From NCBI RefSeq assembly GCF_016793225.1, contig NZ_JAEUMN010000050.1:62001-126000 (forward strand): 64,000 bases of DNA. The letters are read 5' to 3'. Each line of letters begins with the position of its first letter. Within the stretch, counting starts at the first letter, position 1. This document shows positions 42,894-51,530 of this stretch, piece after piece. Below the pieces are notes generated by a model that saw only the letters and a program-made list of their open reading frames with translations, searched no databases and was not told the DNA's origin. The stretch comes from Phenylobacterium sp. (lineage in GTDB: Bacteria > Pseudomonadota > Alphaproteobacteria > Caulobacterales > Caulobacteraceae). A program made the position numbers and the translations under genes.

Positions 42894-44392
42894 GGCGCTT
42901 CGGCTCCGGTGAGGAAGGTGGTGGCGGCCTTCACGTCGCCCTTGGGTCCGCCGATGGTGAAGGCGGCCGGCAGGCTCTTGGCGGTCAGGGACTCGGCCGG
43001 CGCGCTCACGAAGACCCGCACGGCGCGCACCTCGTTGGGCGGCACCACGGTGCGCACGACGCCCTCGGGCTCGCCGGGGCTCGAGAGCCGGGCGCCCGGC
43101 ACGCCCGCGAAGGACACGGCGACGGGCCGCGGCTCGAACGTGCGGTTGGCGATCTTCAGGGTGTAGCCGTTGCGCACCGAGCCGTCGTGCAGCCGCACGA
43201 AGGTCGGGTTGCGGTCGCGCAGGGCGTGCAGGGTCATGGGCGCCCGGTTCACCAGGCCCCAGAGAACGATGCCGGACACCAACGTGAGAGCGACCGTGTA
43301 GTAGATCGTCCGCGGGCGGACGAACCGGTACGTGGGCGCCGTCTTGCAGCTCCGCGCGGCGACGGCGGAATCCGAGTCGTAGGCGATCAGCGCGCGCGGG
43401 CGGCCGACCTTGTCCATGATCTCGTCGCAGGCGTCGATGCAGAGGCCGCAGTTGATGCATTCCAGCTGCGGGCCGTTGCGGATGTCGATCCCCATCGGGC
43501 ACGCGACGACGCAGGCGTTGCAGTCGATGCAGTCGCCCCGGCCGGTCCAGTCGGCGCCCTTCTTGTGCGCCCCGCGCGGCTCGCCGCGATCGTAGCGGTA
43601 GGTCACCTGCAGCGAATGCTCGTCGAGCATCGCGCCCTGGATGCGCGGCCACGGGCACATGTAGGTGCAGACCTGCTCGCGCATGTGGCCGGCGAAGATG
43701 TAGGTCGTCGCGGTCAGCAGGCCGCACGAGATGTAGGACTGGATCGGCGCGCGTCCGGTCCAGAACTCGACCAGCAGCGTCGGGGCGTCGCGGAAGTAGA
43801 AGATCCAGGCGCCGCCCGTGCCGAAGGCCACGCCCAGCCACACGAGATGCTTGCCGCCCTTGCGCCACAACTTGTCGAAGGACCACGGCGCCGCGGCCAG
43901 GCGCATCCGCGCGTTCCGGTCGCCCTCGAACAGCCGCTCGACGTAGATGTACAGGTCGGTCCAGACGGTCTGCGGGCAGGCGTAGCCGCACCAAAGGCGC
44001 CCGAACAGCGCCGTCACCAGGAACAGCGAGAGGGCCGCGATCACCAGCAGGCCGGTGATGAAGTACACCTCCTGCGGCCAGAGCTGGATCCCGAAGAAGT
44101 AGAAGCGGCGGCCGAAGAAGTCGACGAGCACCGCCTGGTCCGGCAGCGCGCCGGGACGCTCCCAGCGGATCCAGGGCGTGACGTAGTAGACCGTCAGCGT
44201 CAGGATCATCAGCGCCCACTTCAGCCGCCGCCACTGACCGTGCACCAGCTTCGGGTAGATCGGCTGGCGGGGCTTGTAGAGGCTGCCCTTGGCGTCGCCC
44301 TTGGCCCGTGCGCGCTCGGCTGCGGACACGGGTCCGCCCGCAGGCTGGCCGCCGGCGCCGCCGGCGGCCCGCTTGTCGATGACGACCGTCAC
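42890..44392 (-). CDS. ccoG: Cytochrome c oxidase accessory protein CcoG (FixG/RdxA)
   Basis: A 500-aa membrane iron-sulfur protein with about five helices. Two 4Fe-4S motifs are CIDCNACVVACPMGIDI and CINCGLCIDACDEIM, and membrane cysteines lie in LWCGYACPQTVW and CTYMCPWPRIQG. The C-terminal Ig-like domain follows. CcoG is thought to reduce Cu(II) to Cu(I) for the oxidase. The GTG at 44392 overlaps the TGA of ccoP, so accessory and structural genes form one run. Confidence 0.95.
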   Translation of the reverse strand: MTVVIDKRAAGGAGGQPAGGPVSAAERARAKGDAKGSLYKPRQPIYPKLVHGQWRRLKWALMILTLTVYYVTPWIRWERPGALPDQAVLVDFFGRRFYFFGIQLWPQEVYFITGLLVIAALSLFLVTALFGRLWCGYACPQTVWTDLYIYVERLFEGDRNARMRLAAAPWSFDKLWRKGGKHLVWLGVAFGTGGAWIFYFRDAPTLLVEFWTGRAPIQSYISCGLLTATTYIFAGHMREQVCTYMCPWPRIQGAMLDEHSLQVTYRYDRGEPRGAHKKGADWTGRGDCIDCNACVVACPMGIDIRNGPQLECINCGLCIDACDEIMDKVGRPRALIAYDSDSAVAARSCKTAPTYRFVRPRTIYYTVALTLVSGIVLWGLVNRAPMTLHALRDRNPTFVRLHDGSVRNGYTLKIANRTFEPRPVAVSFAGVPGARLSSPGEPEGVVRTVVPPNEVRAVRVFVSAPAESLTAKSLPAAFTIGGPKGDVKAATTFLTGAEAP

Positions 44393-45315
44393 CGGCCCGC
44401 CGCGCTGGTCCCTGCGCCCTCCTGCTGGGCCGGACGGATCGGCTCGGCCGCGCCGCCGGCGTTCGCGTGCACATAGACGGCCAGCGCCTTGATGGTCTCG
44501 GGCGAGAAGCGCGCCTCCCAGGTGGGCATCACGCCGTTGCGGCCGTTCCAGATCTGGTCGCGGATCGCGGCGCGGGTCGAGCCGAACAGCCACTCGCCGT
44601 CCGTCAGGTCGGGCACGCCGCGCGCGACGTCCCCGGTGCCGGCCGGACCGTGGCACGCGGCGCACTGGTCGGCGAAGGTCTGGCGGGCCCGGCCGACCGC
44701 GGCGGCGTCCGCCTTGCGGCGGGACAGCGCGACCACGTACTCGGTCAGGTCGTCGACCTGGCGGCCGTCCAGCATCTGGTCGCGGCCGAAGGCCGGCATG
44801 ACCGTGCCGCCGCGGGCCGCGGGGTGCCCCGAACGGACGCCGACCGCGATCGTGTGCCGGATGTCGTCCAGCGAGCCGCCCCAGAGCCAGACGTCGTCCC
44901 GCAGGTTCGGGTAGCCCTTGGCCCCCGCCCCGCCCGCGCCATGGCAGGTCGCGCAGTTGTCGCCGAAGACCGACTGGCCCACCTGCATGGCGTAGGATTG
45001 CAGGTCGGGATCAGCCTCGATCTGCTGCAGGCTCGCGTTGCGAAGCTTCGCCTCGCCGGCGTGGCGTTGCTTGGCGAGCGCGCCCAGCTCGGCGGCCACC
45101 GCCGAACGGTCGGACAGGCCCAGCGTGCCGCGGGTGTAGCTAGTGATCCCGGGCCAGGCTGGCATCAGGATCCAGTAGACCACCGACCAGGCGATGCAGC
45201 CGTAGAAGACCCAGAGCCACCAGCGCGGCAGCGGCGTGTCCAGTTCCTTGATGCCGTCCCACTCGTGGCCCGTGGTTTCGGTGCCAGAGTGCTCGTCGCG
45301 TTCGCGCTCAGACAT
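44389..45315 (-). CDS. ccoP: cbb3 oxidase diheme cytochrome subunit CcoP (FixP)
   Basis: A 308-aa membrane-anchored diheme cytochrome c. The N-terminal segment has HEWDGIKELDTPLPRWWLWV, the FixP signature and single helix. Heme motifs are CATCHGAGGAGAKGYPNL and CAACHGPAGTG, with Met ligands in VMPAFG and VMPTWEA. It passes electrons to CcoO. The start overlaps ccoQ and the stop overlaps ccoG. Confidence 0.97.
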   Translation of the reverse strand: MSERERDEHSGTETTGHEWDGIKELDTPLPRWWLWVFYGCIAWSVVYWILMPAWPGITSYTRGTLGLSDRSAVAAELGALAKQRHAGEAKLRNASLQQIEADPDLQSYAMQVGQSVFGDNCATCHGAGGAGAKGYPNLRDDVWLWGGSLDDIRHTIAVGVRSGHPAARGGTVMPAFGRDQMLDGRQVDDLTEYVVALSRRKADAAAVGRARQTFADQCAACHGPAGTGDVARGVPDLTDGEWLFGSTRAAIRDQIWNGRNGVMPTWEARFSPETIKALAVYVHANAGGAAEPIRPAQQEGAGTSAAGR

Positions 45316-45475
45316 GGTCGTCGTCCTCGAGAGGAAGCTGTGCGAGGCGGCGGAACGCCTCCTTGTTGCGGGGCCAGAGCGCGTAGGCGAGGCCGCCCAT
45401 GAAGATCAGGCCGAAGTAGATGGTGCCGCCCTGCTGGGCGAAGGCGGCCACCGTCTCGTAGGTGAGGCCGCTCAT
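45308..45475 (-). CDS. ccoQ: cbb3 oxidase subunit CcoQ (FixQ)
   Basis: A 55-aa protein, [20 protein letters not shown] at the start, one transmembrane helix ([15 protein letters not shown]), then [18 protein letters not shown]. This is the normal CcoQ layout; the subunit stabilises the oxidase. Its start overlaps the ccoO stop and its stop overlaps the ccoP start by 8 bases, keeping the order ccoN-ccoO-ccoQ-ccoP. Confidence 0.93.
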   Translation of the reverse strand: MSGLTYETVAAFAQQGGTIYFGLIFMGGLAYALWPRNKEAFRRLAQLPLEDDDHV

Positions 45476-46209
45476 CTCAGGTTCTCCGGATCGGTAGCCT
45501 TGTAGGTCTTGAAGTCGACCATGGTGCCCAGGACCTGGAGGTAGGCCACGAGCGCGTCCATCTCGGTCAGCATCTCGGGGTTCCCGTCGAAGTCGCGCTG
45601 GGTGACCTTCGCGCCGTAGCGGGTCTTGAGGCCCGAGCGCTCGCCGGCGAAGGCGTCGACCTGCGTCTCCAGATCCTCGCGGGCGTTCTTCAGCTGCGCG
45701 TCGGTGTAGGGCACCCCGACCCCCCGCAGGCTCGCGAGGTGCTTCTCGATCGCCCGGTAGTCCAGCTCGCGCTTCGCCAGGAAGGCGTAGGGCGGCATGT
45801 TGGACTCCGGCACCACCGAGCGCGGGTTCGTCAGGTGGTCGACGTGCCAGCTGTCGGAGTACTTGCCGCCGACGCGGGCGAGGTCAGGCCCGGTGCGCTT
45901 GGAGCCCCACTGGAAGGGGTGGTCGTACATGCTCTCGGCGGCGAGGCTGTAGTGGCCGTAGCGCTCGACCTCGTCGCGCAGCGGCCGGATCATCTGCGAG
46001 TGGCAGACGTAGCAGCCTTCGCGGACGTAGATGTTGCGCCCGGCCTGCTCGAGCGGCGTGTACGGGCGGACGCCCTTCACGTTCTCGATGGTGCTCTCCA
46101 GGTAGAAGAGCGGGCTGATCTCGACGAGACCGCCGATCGAGACCGTGATGATGATCCCGATGATCAGCCACAGGGAGTGGCGTTCGAACCTGGCGTGATG
46201 TTTCCACAT
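45472..46209 (-). CDS. ccoO: cbb3 oxidase monoheme subunit CcoO (FixO)
   Basis: A 245-aa monoheme cytochrome c with one N-terminal helix ([19 protein letters not shown]). The heme motif is [20 protein letters not shown] and a methionine in [10 protein letters not shown] is the sixth ligand. [20 protein letters not shown] is a further family block. It accepts electrons from CcoP and delivers them to CcoN. It follows ccoN by 12 bp. Confidence 0.97.
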   Translation of the reverse strand: MWKHHARFERHSLWLIIGIIITVSIGGLVEISPLFYLESTIENVKGVRPYTPLEQAGRNIYVREGCYVCHSQMIRPLRDEVERYGHYSLAAESMYDHPFQWGSKRTGPDLARVGGKYSDSWHVDHLTNPRSVVPESNMPPYAFLAKRELDYRAIEKHLASLRGVGVPYTDAQLKNAREDLETQVDAFAGERSGLKTRYGAKVTQRDFDGNPEMLTEMDALVAYLQVLGTMVDFKTYKATDPENLR

Positions 46210-46221
46210 GTGCGGGGGCCC

Positions 46222-47880
46222 TTACTCGGCCGCTGCGAGCAGCGGGTTGGGCGCCGGCGCCGACAGGTCCGCGGTCGCGGAGCTGGGCATGCGGATCGTG
46301 CGCCACAGGTTGTAGGACATGATCACCGCGCCTGCGAGGTACATGACCCCGCCGAGGGTGCGGATGACGTTCTCGATGTGCTTGGCCGCGACGGTCTCGA
46401 CGAAGGCGTTCGCGAGGTAGCCCTGCGGCGTGTATTCCCGCCACATCAGGCCTTCCATGATCCCGGAGACCCACATCGCGGCGATGTAGAGGAGGATGCC
46501 GGTGGTCGCGATCCAGAAGTGCCACTCGACGAGCGTGTTCGAGTACAGCCGGTCCTTCTTCCACAGCCACGGCACCAGGCAGTAGATCGCGCCGAAGCTG
46601 ATGAAGCCGACCCAGCCGAGCGCGCCGGAGTGCACGTGGCCGATGGTCCAGTCGGTGTAGTGGCTGAGCGCGTTGACGGCCCGGATGGACATCAGCGGGC
46701 CCTCGAAGGTCGACATGCCGTAGAAGGCGATGGCGACGACCATCATGCGGACCACGGGGTCGGTGCGCAGCTTGTCCCACGCGCCGGACAGGGTCATCAG
46801 GCCGTTGATCATGCCGCCCCAGGACGGCATCCACAGCATGACCGAGAAGGTCATCCCGAGCGTCTGCGCCCACTGCGGCAGCGCCGTGTAGTGCAGGTGG
46901 TGCGGGCCGGCCCAGATGTAGATGAAGATCAGCGACCAGAAGTGCACGATGGACAGGCGGTACGAGTAGACCGGCCGCTCCACGCGCTTCGGCACGAAGT
47001 AGTACATCATGGCCAGGAAGCCGGCGGTGAGGAAGAAGCCCACCGCGTTGTGGCCGTACCACCACTGGGTCAGGGCGTCCTGGACGCCTGCGAAGGCCGA
47101 GTAGCTCTTGGTCTCGAGCAGGCCCACGGGCAGGGCCGCATTGTTCACCAGGTGCAGGATCGCGATGGTGACGATGAAGGCCAGGTAGAACCAGTTGGCC
47201 ACATAGATATGCGGCTCCTTGCGCTTCCAGATCGTGCCCAGGAAGACCAGCAGGTAGGCCACCCAGACGATCGTCAGCCACAGGTCCACGTACCACTCGG
47301 GCTCGGCGTACTCGCGGCCCTGGGTGATGCCGGCCACGTAGCCGGTCGCCGCCAGCACGATGAAGAGCTGGTAGCCCCAGAACACGAACCACGGCCAGGC
47401 GCCGCCGAACAGCCGCGCCTTGCTTGTGCGCTGCACCACGTAGAAGGACGTGGCGATCAGCGCGTTGCCGCCGAAGGCGAAGATCACCGCCGAGGTATGC
47501 AGCGGGCGCAGACGCCCAAAGTTCAGCTCGGGGAACTGCGGGAAGTAGAAGATGTTGGGCCACGAGAGCTGGGCCGCGACGAGCCCGCCGGCGGCCAGGC
47601 CGGCGATCGCCCAGAACATGGTGGCGATGACGCCCGCCCGGACCACGCCGTCGTGGTAACGCGTCGGCTCGTCCTTGAAGCGGCCGTTGGCCAGCCCCAC
47701 CGCCATGACCATGAAGGCGGTGACGAACGCACCGATCATGACCCAGCCGTGGAAGCGGAACGCCGGGTCGGGCGAAAACGCGGTGGCGAGGATCGCCAGA
47801 AGGGCGGCGACGCCCGTGAAGGTGAACAGGACGAGCGCGTTGAGGGGCGCATCGTCGCGTGAGACAGCAGCCTGGGTCAT
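46222..47880 (-). CDS. ccoN: cbb3 oxidase catalytic subunit CcoN (FixN)
   Basis: A 552-aa heme-copper oxidase subunit I of the C family with about 12 helices. The histidine ligands for hemes b and b3 and CuB are in [49 protein letters not shown] and [19 protein letters not shown]. The C-family cross-linked Tyr is in the WWYGHN helix region context. It reduces O2 to water at very low oxygen and pumps protons. An anaerobox lies 61 bp upstream. Confidence 0.97.
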   Translation of the reverse strand: MTQAAVSRDDAPLNALVLFTFTGVAALLAILATAFSPDPAFRFHGWVMIGAFVTAFMVMAVGLANGRFKDEPTRYHDGVVRAGVIATMFWAIAGLAAGGLVAAQLSWPNIFYFPQFPELNFGRLRPLHTSAVIFAFGGNALIATSFYVVQRTSKARLFGGAWPWFVFWGYQLFIVLAATGYVAGITQGREYAEPEWYVDLWLTIVWVAYLLVFLGTIWKRKEPHIYVANWFYLAFIVTIAILHLVNNAALPVGLLETKSYSAFAGVQDALTQWWYGHNAVGFFLTAGFLAMMYYFVPKRVERPVYSYRLSIVHFWSLIFIYIWAGPHHLHYTALPQWAQTLGMTFSVMLWMPSWGGMINGLMTLSGAWDKLRTDPVVRMMVVAIAFYGMSTFEGPLMSIRAVNALSHYTDWTIGHVHSGALGWVGFISFGAIYCLVPWLWKKDRLYSNTLVEWHFWIATTGILLYIAAMWVSGIMEGLMWREYTPQGYLANAFVETVAAKHIENVIRTLGGVMYLAGAVIMSYNLWRTIRMPSSATADLSAPAPNPLLAAAE

Positions 47881-47940
47881 GGAATCCGCGGGGTGCGTAT
47901 GAGAGACGCCCTCCCATGCCGCGCTGCAAAACGAGGGGCC

Positions 47941-47954
47941 TTGACTTCGATCAA
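47941..47954. promoter_or_regulatory. FNR/FixK anaerobox between ccoN and a small membrane protein gene
   Basis: TTGACTTCGATCAA is a near-perfect TTGAT-N4-ATCAA site (one mismatch). It lies 61 bp ahead of ccoN and 51 bp ahead of the divergent gene at 48005, so one palindrome could control both. Confidence 0.85.
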
Positions 47955-48004
47955 CGCCCCGCCGGCGGGGGGCTGCGACAAGGGGTCGTTCTCAGGAGCC
48001 GTCC

Positions 48005-48256
48005 ATGCCCACGCCCGTCGTGTCCGAAGATCTGATCCTGCGCCTCGGCGTGGGACTGACTGGGGCGACACTGCTGGGAGGCTCCGCCCTGGCGGCCGAT
48101 CTGGCGCAACTGCACATGGCGGCTCTCGGGACGATCTGCGGCGCCAGCACCAACCCCCATTGCGGCTGGTGCCTCGGGGCGGTGGGCCTTGCGCTCGCAG
48201 GGCTCACCGCACTGGGGTTCGCGACCGCGCCCGAGCGCGTGAGAACCCCCGAATAA
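48005..48256 (+). CDS. Small cysteine-containing membrane protein of the cco region
   Basis: An 83-aa protein with two hydrophobic segments (LGVGLTGATLLGGSALAADL and GAVGLALAGLTALGF). Between them lies TICGASTNPHCGWCLGAV with three cysteines (C45, C53, C56) and a histidine, a possible metal- or redox-binding loop. I do not recognise the family. The divergent position across the ccoN anaerobox implies microaerobic expression. CAGGAG precedes the ATG. A role in copper, heme or redox handling for the oxidase is plausible but unproven. Confidence 0.7.
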   Translation: MPTPVVSEDLILRLGVGLTGATLLGGSALAADLAQLHMAALGTICGASTNPHCGWCLGAVGLALAGLTALGFATAPERVRTPE

Positions 48257-48271
48257 CTTCGAACTTCGGGT

Positions 48272-48298
48272 TTGCTCCAGATCAAGGCTCAGCTTGAT
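48272..48298 (+). promoter_or_regulatory. FNR/FixK-type box with adjoining inverted repeat before ompW
   Basis: TTGCTCCAGATCAA (48272-48285) keeps ATCAA and most of the left half of the anaerobox, 71 bp before ompW. It is partly shared with ATCAAG-GCTCAG-CTTGAT (48281-48298), a separate perfect inverted repeat. ompW is a known FNR-family target in other bacteria. Confidence 0.6.
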
Positions 48299-48356
48299 CG
48301 GCCCTGGCATCCCTCCCCTCACGACGGCCTTAGAGCCGCGGAAAGGGGATAGACCA

Positions 48357-49007
48357 ATGAAAGCCAAGCTGCTCGTCGCCGCTGCGCTCACGGGGGCCCT
48401 GGCGGCCGCTGGCGCGGCCCAGGCGCAGGACTTCCAGCCCAAGGAAAAGGGCACCATCATTCTCAACGTCCGGATCACCCAGGTGGACCCGGCGGGCACC
48501 GATCCGCTGACCACGCTCGCGGGTGCGGCGACCGGCCTGCGGACCGAAGCCGACTACGACGTGATGCCGACGCTGGGCCTGACCTACTTCCTCACCGACA
48601 ACGTGGCGGTCGAAGCCATCGCCGGCACCACGCACCACGCCGTGCGGGCCAAGGGCGGCGCGACGAACATCAAGGTGAAGGAGACCTGGGTCCTGCCGCC
48701 GGTGGTGGCCCTGCAGTACCACTTCGCGCCCAAGGGCCGGATCAGCCCGTACGTCGGAGCCGGCGTGAACTACATGATCTTCTACGGCGGCGACAACAAG
48801 AACGGGTTCGCCTTCAAGGTGAAGGACGGCTTCGGGACCGCGCTGCAGGCCGGCGTCGACGTCGCCGCCAACGACAAGTGGCAGCTGAACTTCGACGTGA
48901 AGAAGATCTTCTTCGACACCACCGCGACCGATCGGGCGAAGGGGCTGAAGAGCAAGATCAGCCTGGACCCGTGGGTCTTCTCGGCCGGCGCGGGCTACCG
49001 CTTCTGA
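48357..49007 (+). CDS. ompW: Outer membrane protein OmpW
   Basis: A 216-aa outer-membrane beta-barrel. The signal peptide MKAKLLVAAALTGALAAAGA is cleaved at AQA-QD. Typical blocks are KGTIILNVRITQVDP, VMPTLGLTYFLTDNVAVEAI, TWVLPPVVALQYHF, GRISPYVGAGVNYMIFYGGD and a C-terminal GAGYRF ending in Phe, as needed for barrel assembly. OmpW forms a narrow 8-stranded channel linked to low-oxygen growth. It is preceded by a FixK-type box and followed by a strong hairpin. Confidence 0.94.
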   Translation: MKAKLLVAAALTGALAAAGAAQAQDFQPKEKGTIILNVRITQVDPAGTDPLTTLAGAATGLRTEADYDVMPTLGLTYFLTDNVAVEAIAGTTHHAVRAKGGATNIKVKETWVLPPVVALQYHFAPKGRISPYVGAGVNYMIFYGGDNKNGFAFKVKDGFGTALQAGVDVAANDKWQLNFDVKKIFFDTTATDRAKGLKSKISLDPWVFSAGAGYRF

Positions 49008-49025
49008 CGGCTGCGAACCTCGCTT

Positions 49026-49050
49026 GCGGGGCGGCGTCCCGCCGCCCCGC
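49026..49050 (+). terminator. Strong hairpin after ompW
   Basis: GCGGGGCGGCG-TCC-CGCCGCCCCGC forms an 11-bp perfect stem with a 3-base loop, 19 bp after the ompW stop. There is no T-run, so it may stabilise the ompW transcript or act as a weak terminator. Confidence 0.55.
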
Positions 49051-49075
49051 CAACGTTCAGGACAGGAGATAGAGC

Positions 49076-49477
49076 ATGCACAGCGAAGTCTCGGCCCGGC
49101 CCGCCCTCGCGGCGGTCGCCGACGCCTATCAGGGCTCGTCGCACAGCGTCGCGCTCGACTGCGACCCGAACCTGGCGGCCGACGCGCCGCAGGTGGAGGC
49201 GATGGGCTGCCTCGTGGCGGAAGCCGTCGCCGCGGCGATCGCCAACCCGCTGGGGGCCGCCGCCCACGTCTGGATCAGCCTCGCCCGCGACGGCGCGCGG
49301 CTGCGCCTTAGGGTGCGCGACGATGGGCCCGGCGTCGCGGACATCGAGGCCGACCCGCGGCGGGTCCTGATCGAGGGCCTCGGCCGGCAGCTCGGCGGCC
49401 GCGTGAAGCAGGGCAGCGCCGCGTTCGGCGGCGGCGAGGTTCTGGTCACCTTCCCGGCGACGCTCGCGGCGGCTTGA
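49076..49477 (+). CDS. Stand-alone HATPase domain protein
   Basis: A 133-aa protein with a GHKL ATPase fold and no phosphoacceptor domain. The N-box is degenerate (VAEAVAAAIANPLG), the G1 box is LRVRDDGPGVADIE, and GLGRQLGGRVKQGSAAFGGG then EVLVTFPA fits the G2 and final strand of HWE/HisKA_2-type kinases. It might bind ATP and serve as an anti-sigma-like or accessory factor. AGGAG precedes the ATG. The partner is not apparent, though the HTH-BLUF genes lie 1.3 kb away. Confidence 0.7.
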   Translation: MHSEVSARPALAAVADAYQGSSHSVALDCDPNLAADAPQVEAMGCLVAEAVAAAIANPLGAAAHVWISLARDGARLRLRVRDDGPGVADIEADPRRVLIEGLGRQLGGRVKQGSAAFGGGEVLVTFPATLAAA

Positions 49478-49543
49478 TCCTCCGCAAGGCCGGATCCGGA
49501 ATTCGGCCCATCCTCGATCGCAGACCGCGCAGGGAGGATTGCG

Positions 49544-50311
49544 ATGGACCGGCTGAAGAAGAAGGTCGCCGTGGTCACCGGCGGCGCGCTCGGACTGGGG
49601 CGCGCCACGGCCATCCGCATGGCCGAGGAAGGCGCCGCCGTCGCCATCTGCGACGTGCTGCTGCCCGAGGCGAATACGCTGGCGGACGAACTGGCCGCCC
49701 GAGGCTTCGAGGCCTGCGCCTGGCGGCTGGACGTGTCGCGGGAAGGCGACGTCGAGCGCACCCTCAACGACATCGCGCGGCGCTTCGGCCGGATCGACGT
49801 CCTGGTGAACAACGCCGGCGTCGCCGGCGCCAACAAGCCCACGGACATGCTCACCGAGGCCGAGTGGGACTTCGTCCAGGCGATCAACGTCAAGGGCGTC
49901 TTCTTCTGCACCAAGCACGTGATCCCGCACCTGCGCCGCAGCGGCGGCGGCAGCATCATCAACCTGTCGTCGATCTACGGCCTGGTCAGCGCGCCCGACG
50001 TCCCGCCCTATCACGCGTCCAAGGGCGCGGTTCGGCTGATGACCAAGACCGACGCGCTCCTCTACGCGCAGGAGAAGATCCGGGTGAATTCGATCCACCC
50101 CGGCTTCATCTGGACGCCCATGGTGGAGGGCTACCTCAAGGACCAGGAGGATCCCGCCGCGGCCCGGCCCCTGGTGGACGCCCTGCACCCGCTGGGCCAC
50201 ATGGGCGAGCCCGACGACATCGCCTGGGGCTGCGTCTACCTCGCGTCGGACGAATCCAAGTTCGTCACCGGCGCCGAACTCGTCATCGACGGCGGCTACA
50301 CGGCGCGGTGA
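49544..50311 (+). CDS. Short-chain dehydrogenase/reductase
   Basis: A 255-aa classical SDR. The NAD(P)-binding motif is VTGGALGLGRATAIRM, with VLVNNAGVAG, the catalytic Ser region NLSSIYGLVSAPDVPPYHAS (Ser, Tyr) then Lys in HASKGAVRLMTK. It ends with ELVIDGGYTAR. An acidic residue after the second strand (AICDVLL) suggests NAD over NADP. Substrate unknown. AGGGAGG precedes the ATG. Its TGA overlaps the GTG of the next gene. Confidence 0.9.
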   Translation: MDRLKKKVAVVTGGALGLGRATAIRMAEEGAAVAICDVLLPEANTLADELAARGFEACAWRLDVSREGDVERTLNDIARRFGRIDVLVNNAGVAGANKPTDMLTEAEWDFVQAINVKGVFFCTKHVIPHLRRSGGGSIINLSSIYGLVSAPDVPPYHASKGAVRLMTKTDALLYAQEKIRVNSIHPGFIWTPMVEGYLKDQEDPAAARPLVDALHPLGHMGEPDDIAWGCVYLASDESKFVTGAELVIDGGYTAR

Positions 50312-50736
50312 GGGCCGTGCCCGCCTTCAGCCTCCCGACCCTGCTGCGCGCCGTGGCGCTCTGGCTCCTGCTCATGGCGGCCGAGAGCGCGCAGGGCGCG
50401 ATGCGCGAGTGGCTTTTCGGACCCGACATGGCGTTCGCGGCGCGGCAGGCGGCCGTCGTGGTCGGGACAGGGGTCATCGTCCTGATCTCGTGGGTGAGCC
50501 TGAAGTGGCTGCGCCTCCGCAGCGACGCCGCGGCCCTGGCCGTCGGCGCGCTCTGGGTGGCGCTCACCGTCGCCTTCGAAGTCGCGCTCGGGCGCGCGCT
50601 TGGACTGAGCCAGGAGCGGATGCTGGAGGACTACGACCTCCTGCGCGGCGGCCTCATGCCTCTGGGCCTGCTCGCGATGGGGGCGACCCCCTTCGTGGTG
50701 CGGCGGCTGCAGGCGCGCGGCGAGGGCCGGACATGA
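50308..50736 (+). CDS. Small integral membrane protein
   Basis: A 142-aa protein with about four transmembrane segments (LPTLLRAVALWLLLMAAE; AAVVVGTGVIVLISWVSL; AALAVGALWVALTVAFEV; LMPLGLLAMGATPFVV). LGLSQERMLEDYDLLRGG links the last two. I do not recognise the family. The GTG at 50308 overlaps the SDR stop, so the two are probably cotranslated. Its end faces the first HTH-BLUF gene with a hairpin between. Confidence 0.65.
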   Translation: MRAVPAFSLPTLLRAVALWLLLMAAESAQGAMREWLFGPDMAFAARQAAVVVGTGVIVLISWVSLKWLRLRSDAAALAVGALWVALTVAFEVALGRALGLSQERMLEDYDLLRGGLMPLGLLAMGATPFVVRRLQARGEGRT

Positions 50737-50756
50737 CGCCTGCGCTCTCGTAGCGT

Positions 50757-50787
50757 CGGGCGGCCCTGGTCCTGAGCAGGGCGCCCG
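50757..50787. terminator. Hairpin between convergent genes
   Basis: GGGCGGCCCTG and CAGGGCGCCC can pair around GTCCTGAG (one bulge). The structure lies between the membrane protein stop and the stop of the first HTH-BLUF gene. No T-run. Confidence 0.45.
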
Positions 50788-50801
50788 TCGCAGCGGGTCC
50801 G

Positions 50802-51530
50802 TCAGGCCGAGCTCACGCGGTGCGGATCGCGCCCGGGCCGGCTGGGCGCGCCCGTCCGCCGCGCACTGGCGCGCACGAGCAGCCCCAGCGCCTCAACCGG
50901 CGTCAGGCGAGCCGGCTGGAACCCGCCGCCGAGCGTCGAGTCCTCCAGGAGAGCCGCCATGGCCGGGTCGTCGCGGCTCAGGCAGACGTCCCACCCGTCG
51001 AAGAGGTTGGCCAGGATCGGCTCGGAGGAGACGACCGTGAAGGGGCCGTCGGGCGGCAGGCTCGCCACGCCGCCGTAGTAGCGCTGCACCGCCTCGCGGG
51101 GTCCTTCGAGGACGTGCAGCAGTTGTCCGTCCAGCGCCAGCGCGAAGCCGCTGAGACCTTCGGGCGGCCGGGGGCTCATCAGGCGCGCGATCCCCGCAGC
51201 CGTCACACTGCCCCGGTAGATCAAGCGTTGCCGGTTGGTGGGTGACGGGCCCGCCGCGCCGTCCCGCGCGGAAGGTTCGTCGGCGACCCTGCGCCACACC
51301 CCCTCGGCGCCCGATTCCGACTCGAAGCGGATGCCCAGCGCCTCGAACGCCTCGCTGATGGCGTTCAGCGTCCTGACATTGGCGTTCACCTGGCCGCGGA
51401 TGTTCTCCAGGCGCTTGATGGTCTCGACGCTCAGGCGCGTCAGCCTGGCGAGATCCGCCTGCTCCAGGCGCGCGAGCGCCCTCGCCGCCCGCAGCTGTTC
51501 GCCGCTGAACCCGATCGTACGGTACGGCAT
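50802..51530 (-). CDS. XRE-type HTH protein fused to a degenerate BLUF domain
   Basis: A 242-aa two-domain protein. Residues about 9-66 are a Cro/C1 (XRE) HTH (FSGEQLRAARALARLEQADL, then LSVETIKRLENIRG and LNAISEAFEALGIRF). Residues about 100-200 match a BLUF flavin photosensor: RQRLIYRGSV (Tyr105), GFALALDGQLLHVLEGPRE, and LFDGWDVCLS (Trp180). The essential Gln is His139 (LLHVLEG instead of FLQxLEG) and the flavin Asn segment is RPPEGLSG. It is probably light-blind or altered. I chose the ATG at 51530, next to the HTH; a longer upstream frame is low-complexity. It is a paralogue of 52077-52862. Confidence 0.8.
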   Translation of the reverse strand: MPYRTIGFSGEQLRAARALARLEQADLARLTRLSVETIKRLENIRGQVNANVRTLNAISEAFEALGIRFESESGAEGVWRRVADEPSARDGAAGPSPTNRQRLIYRGSVTAAGIARLMSPRPPEGLSGFALALDGQLLHVLEGPREAVQRYYGGVASLPPDGPFTVVSSEPILANLFDGWDVCLSRDDPAMAALLEDSTLGGGFQPARLTPVEALGLLVRASARRTGAPSRPGRDPHRVSSA

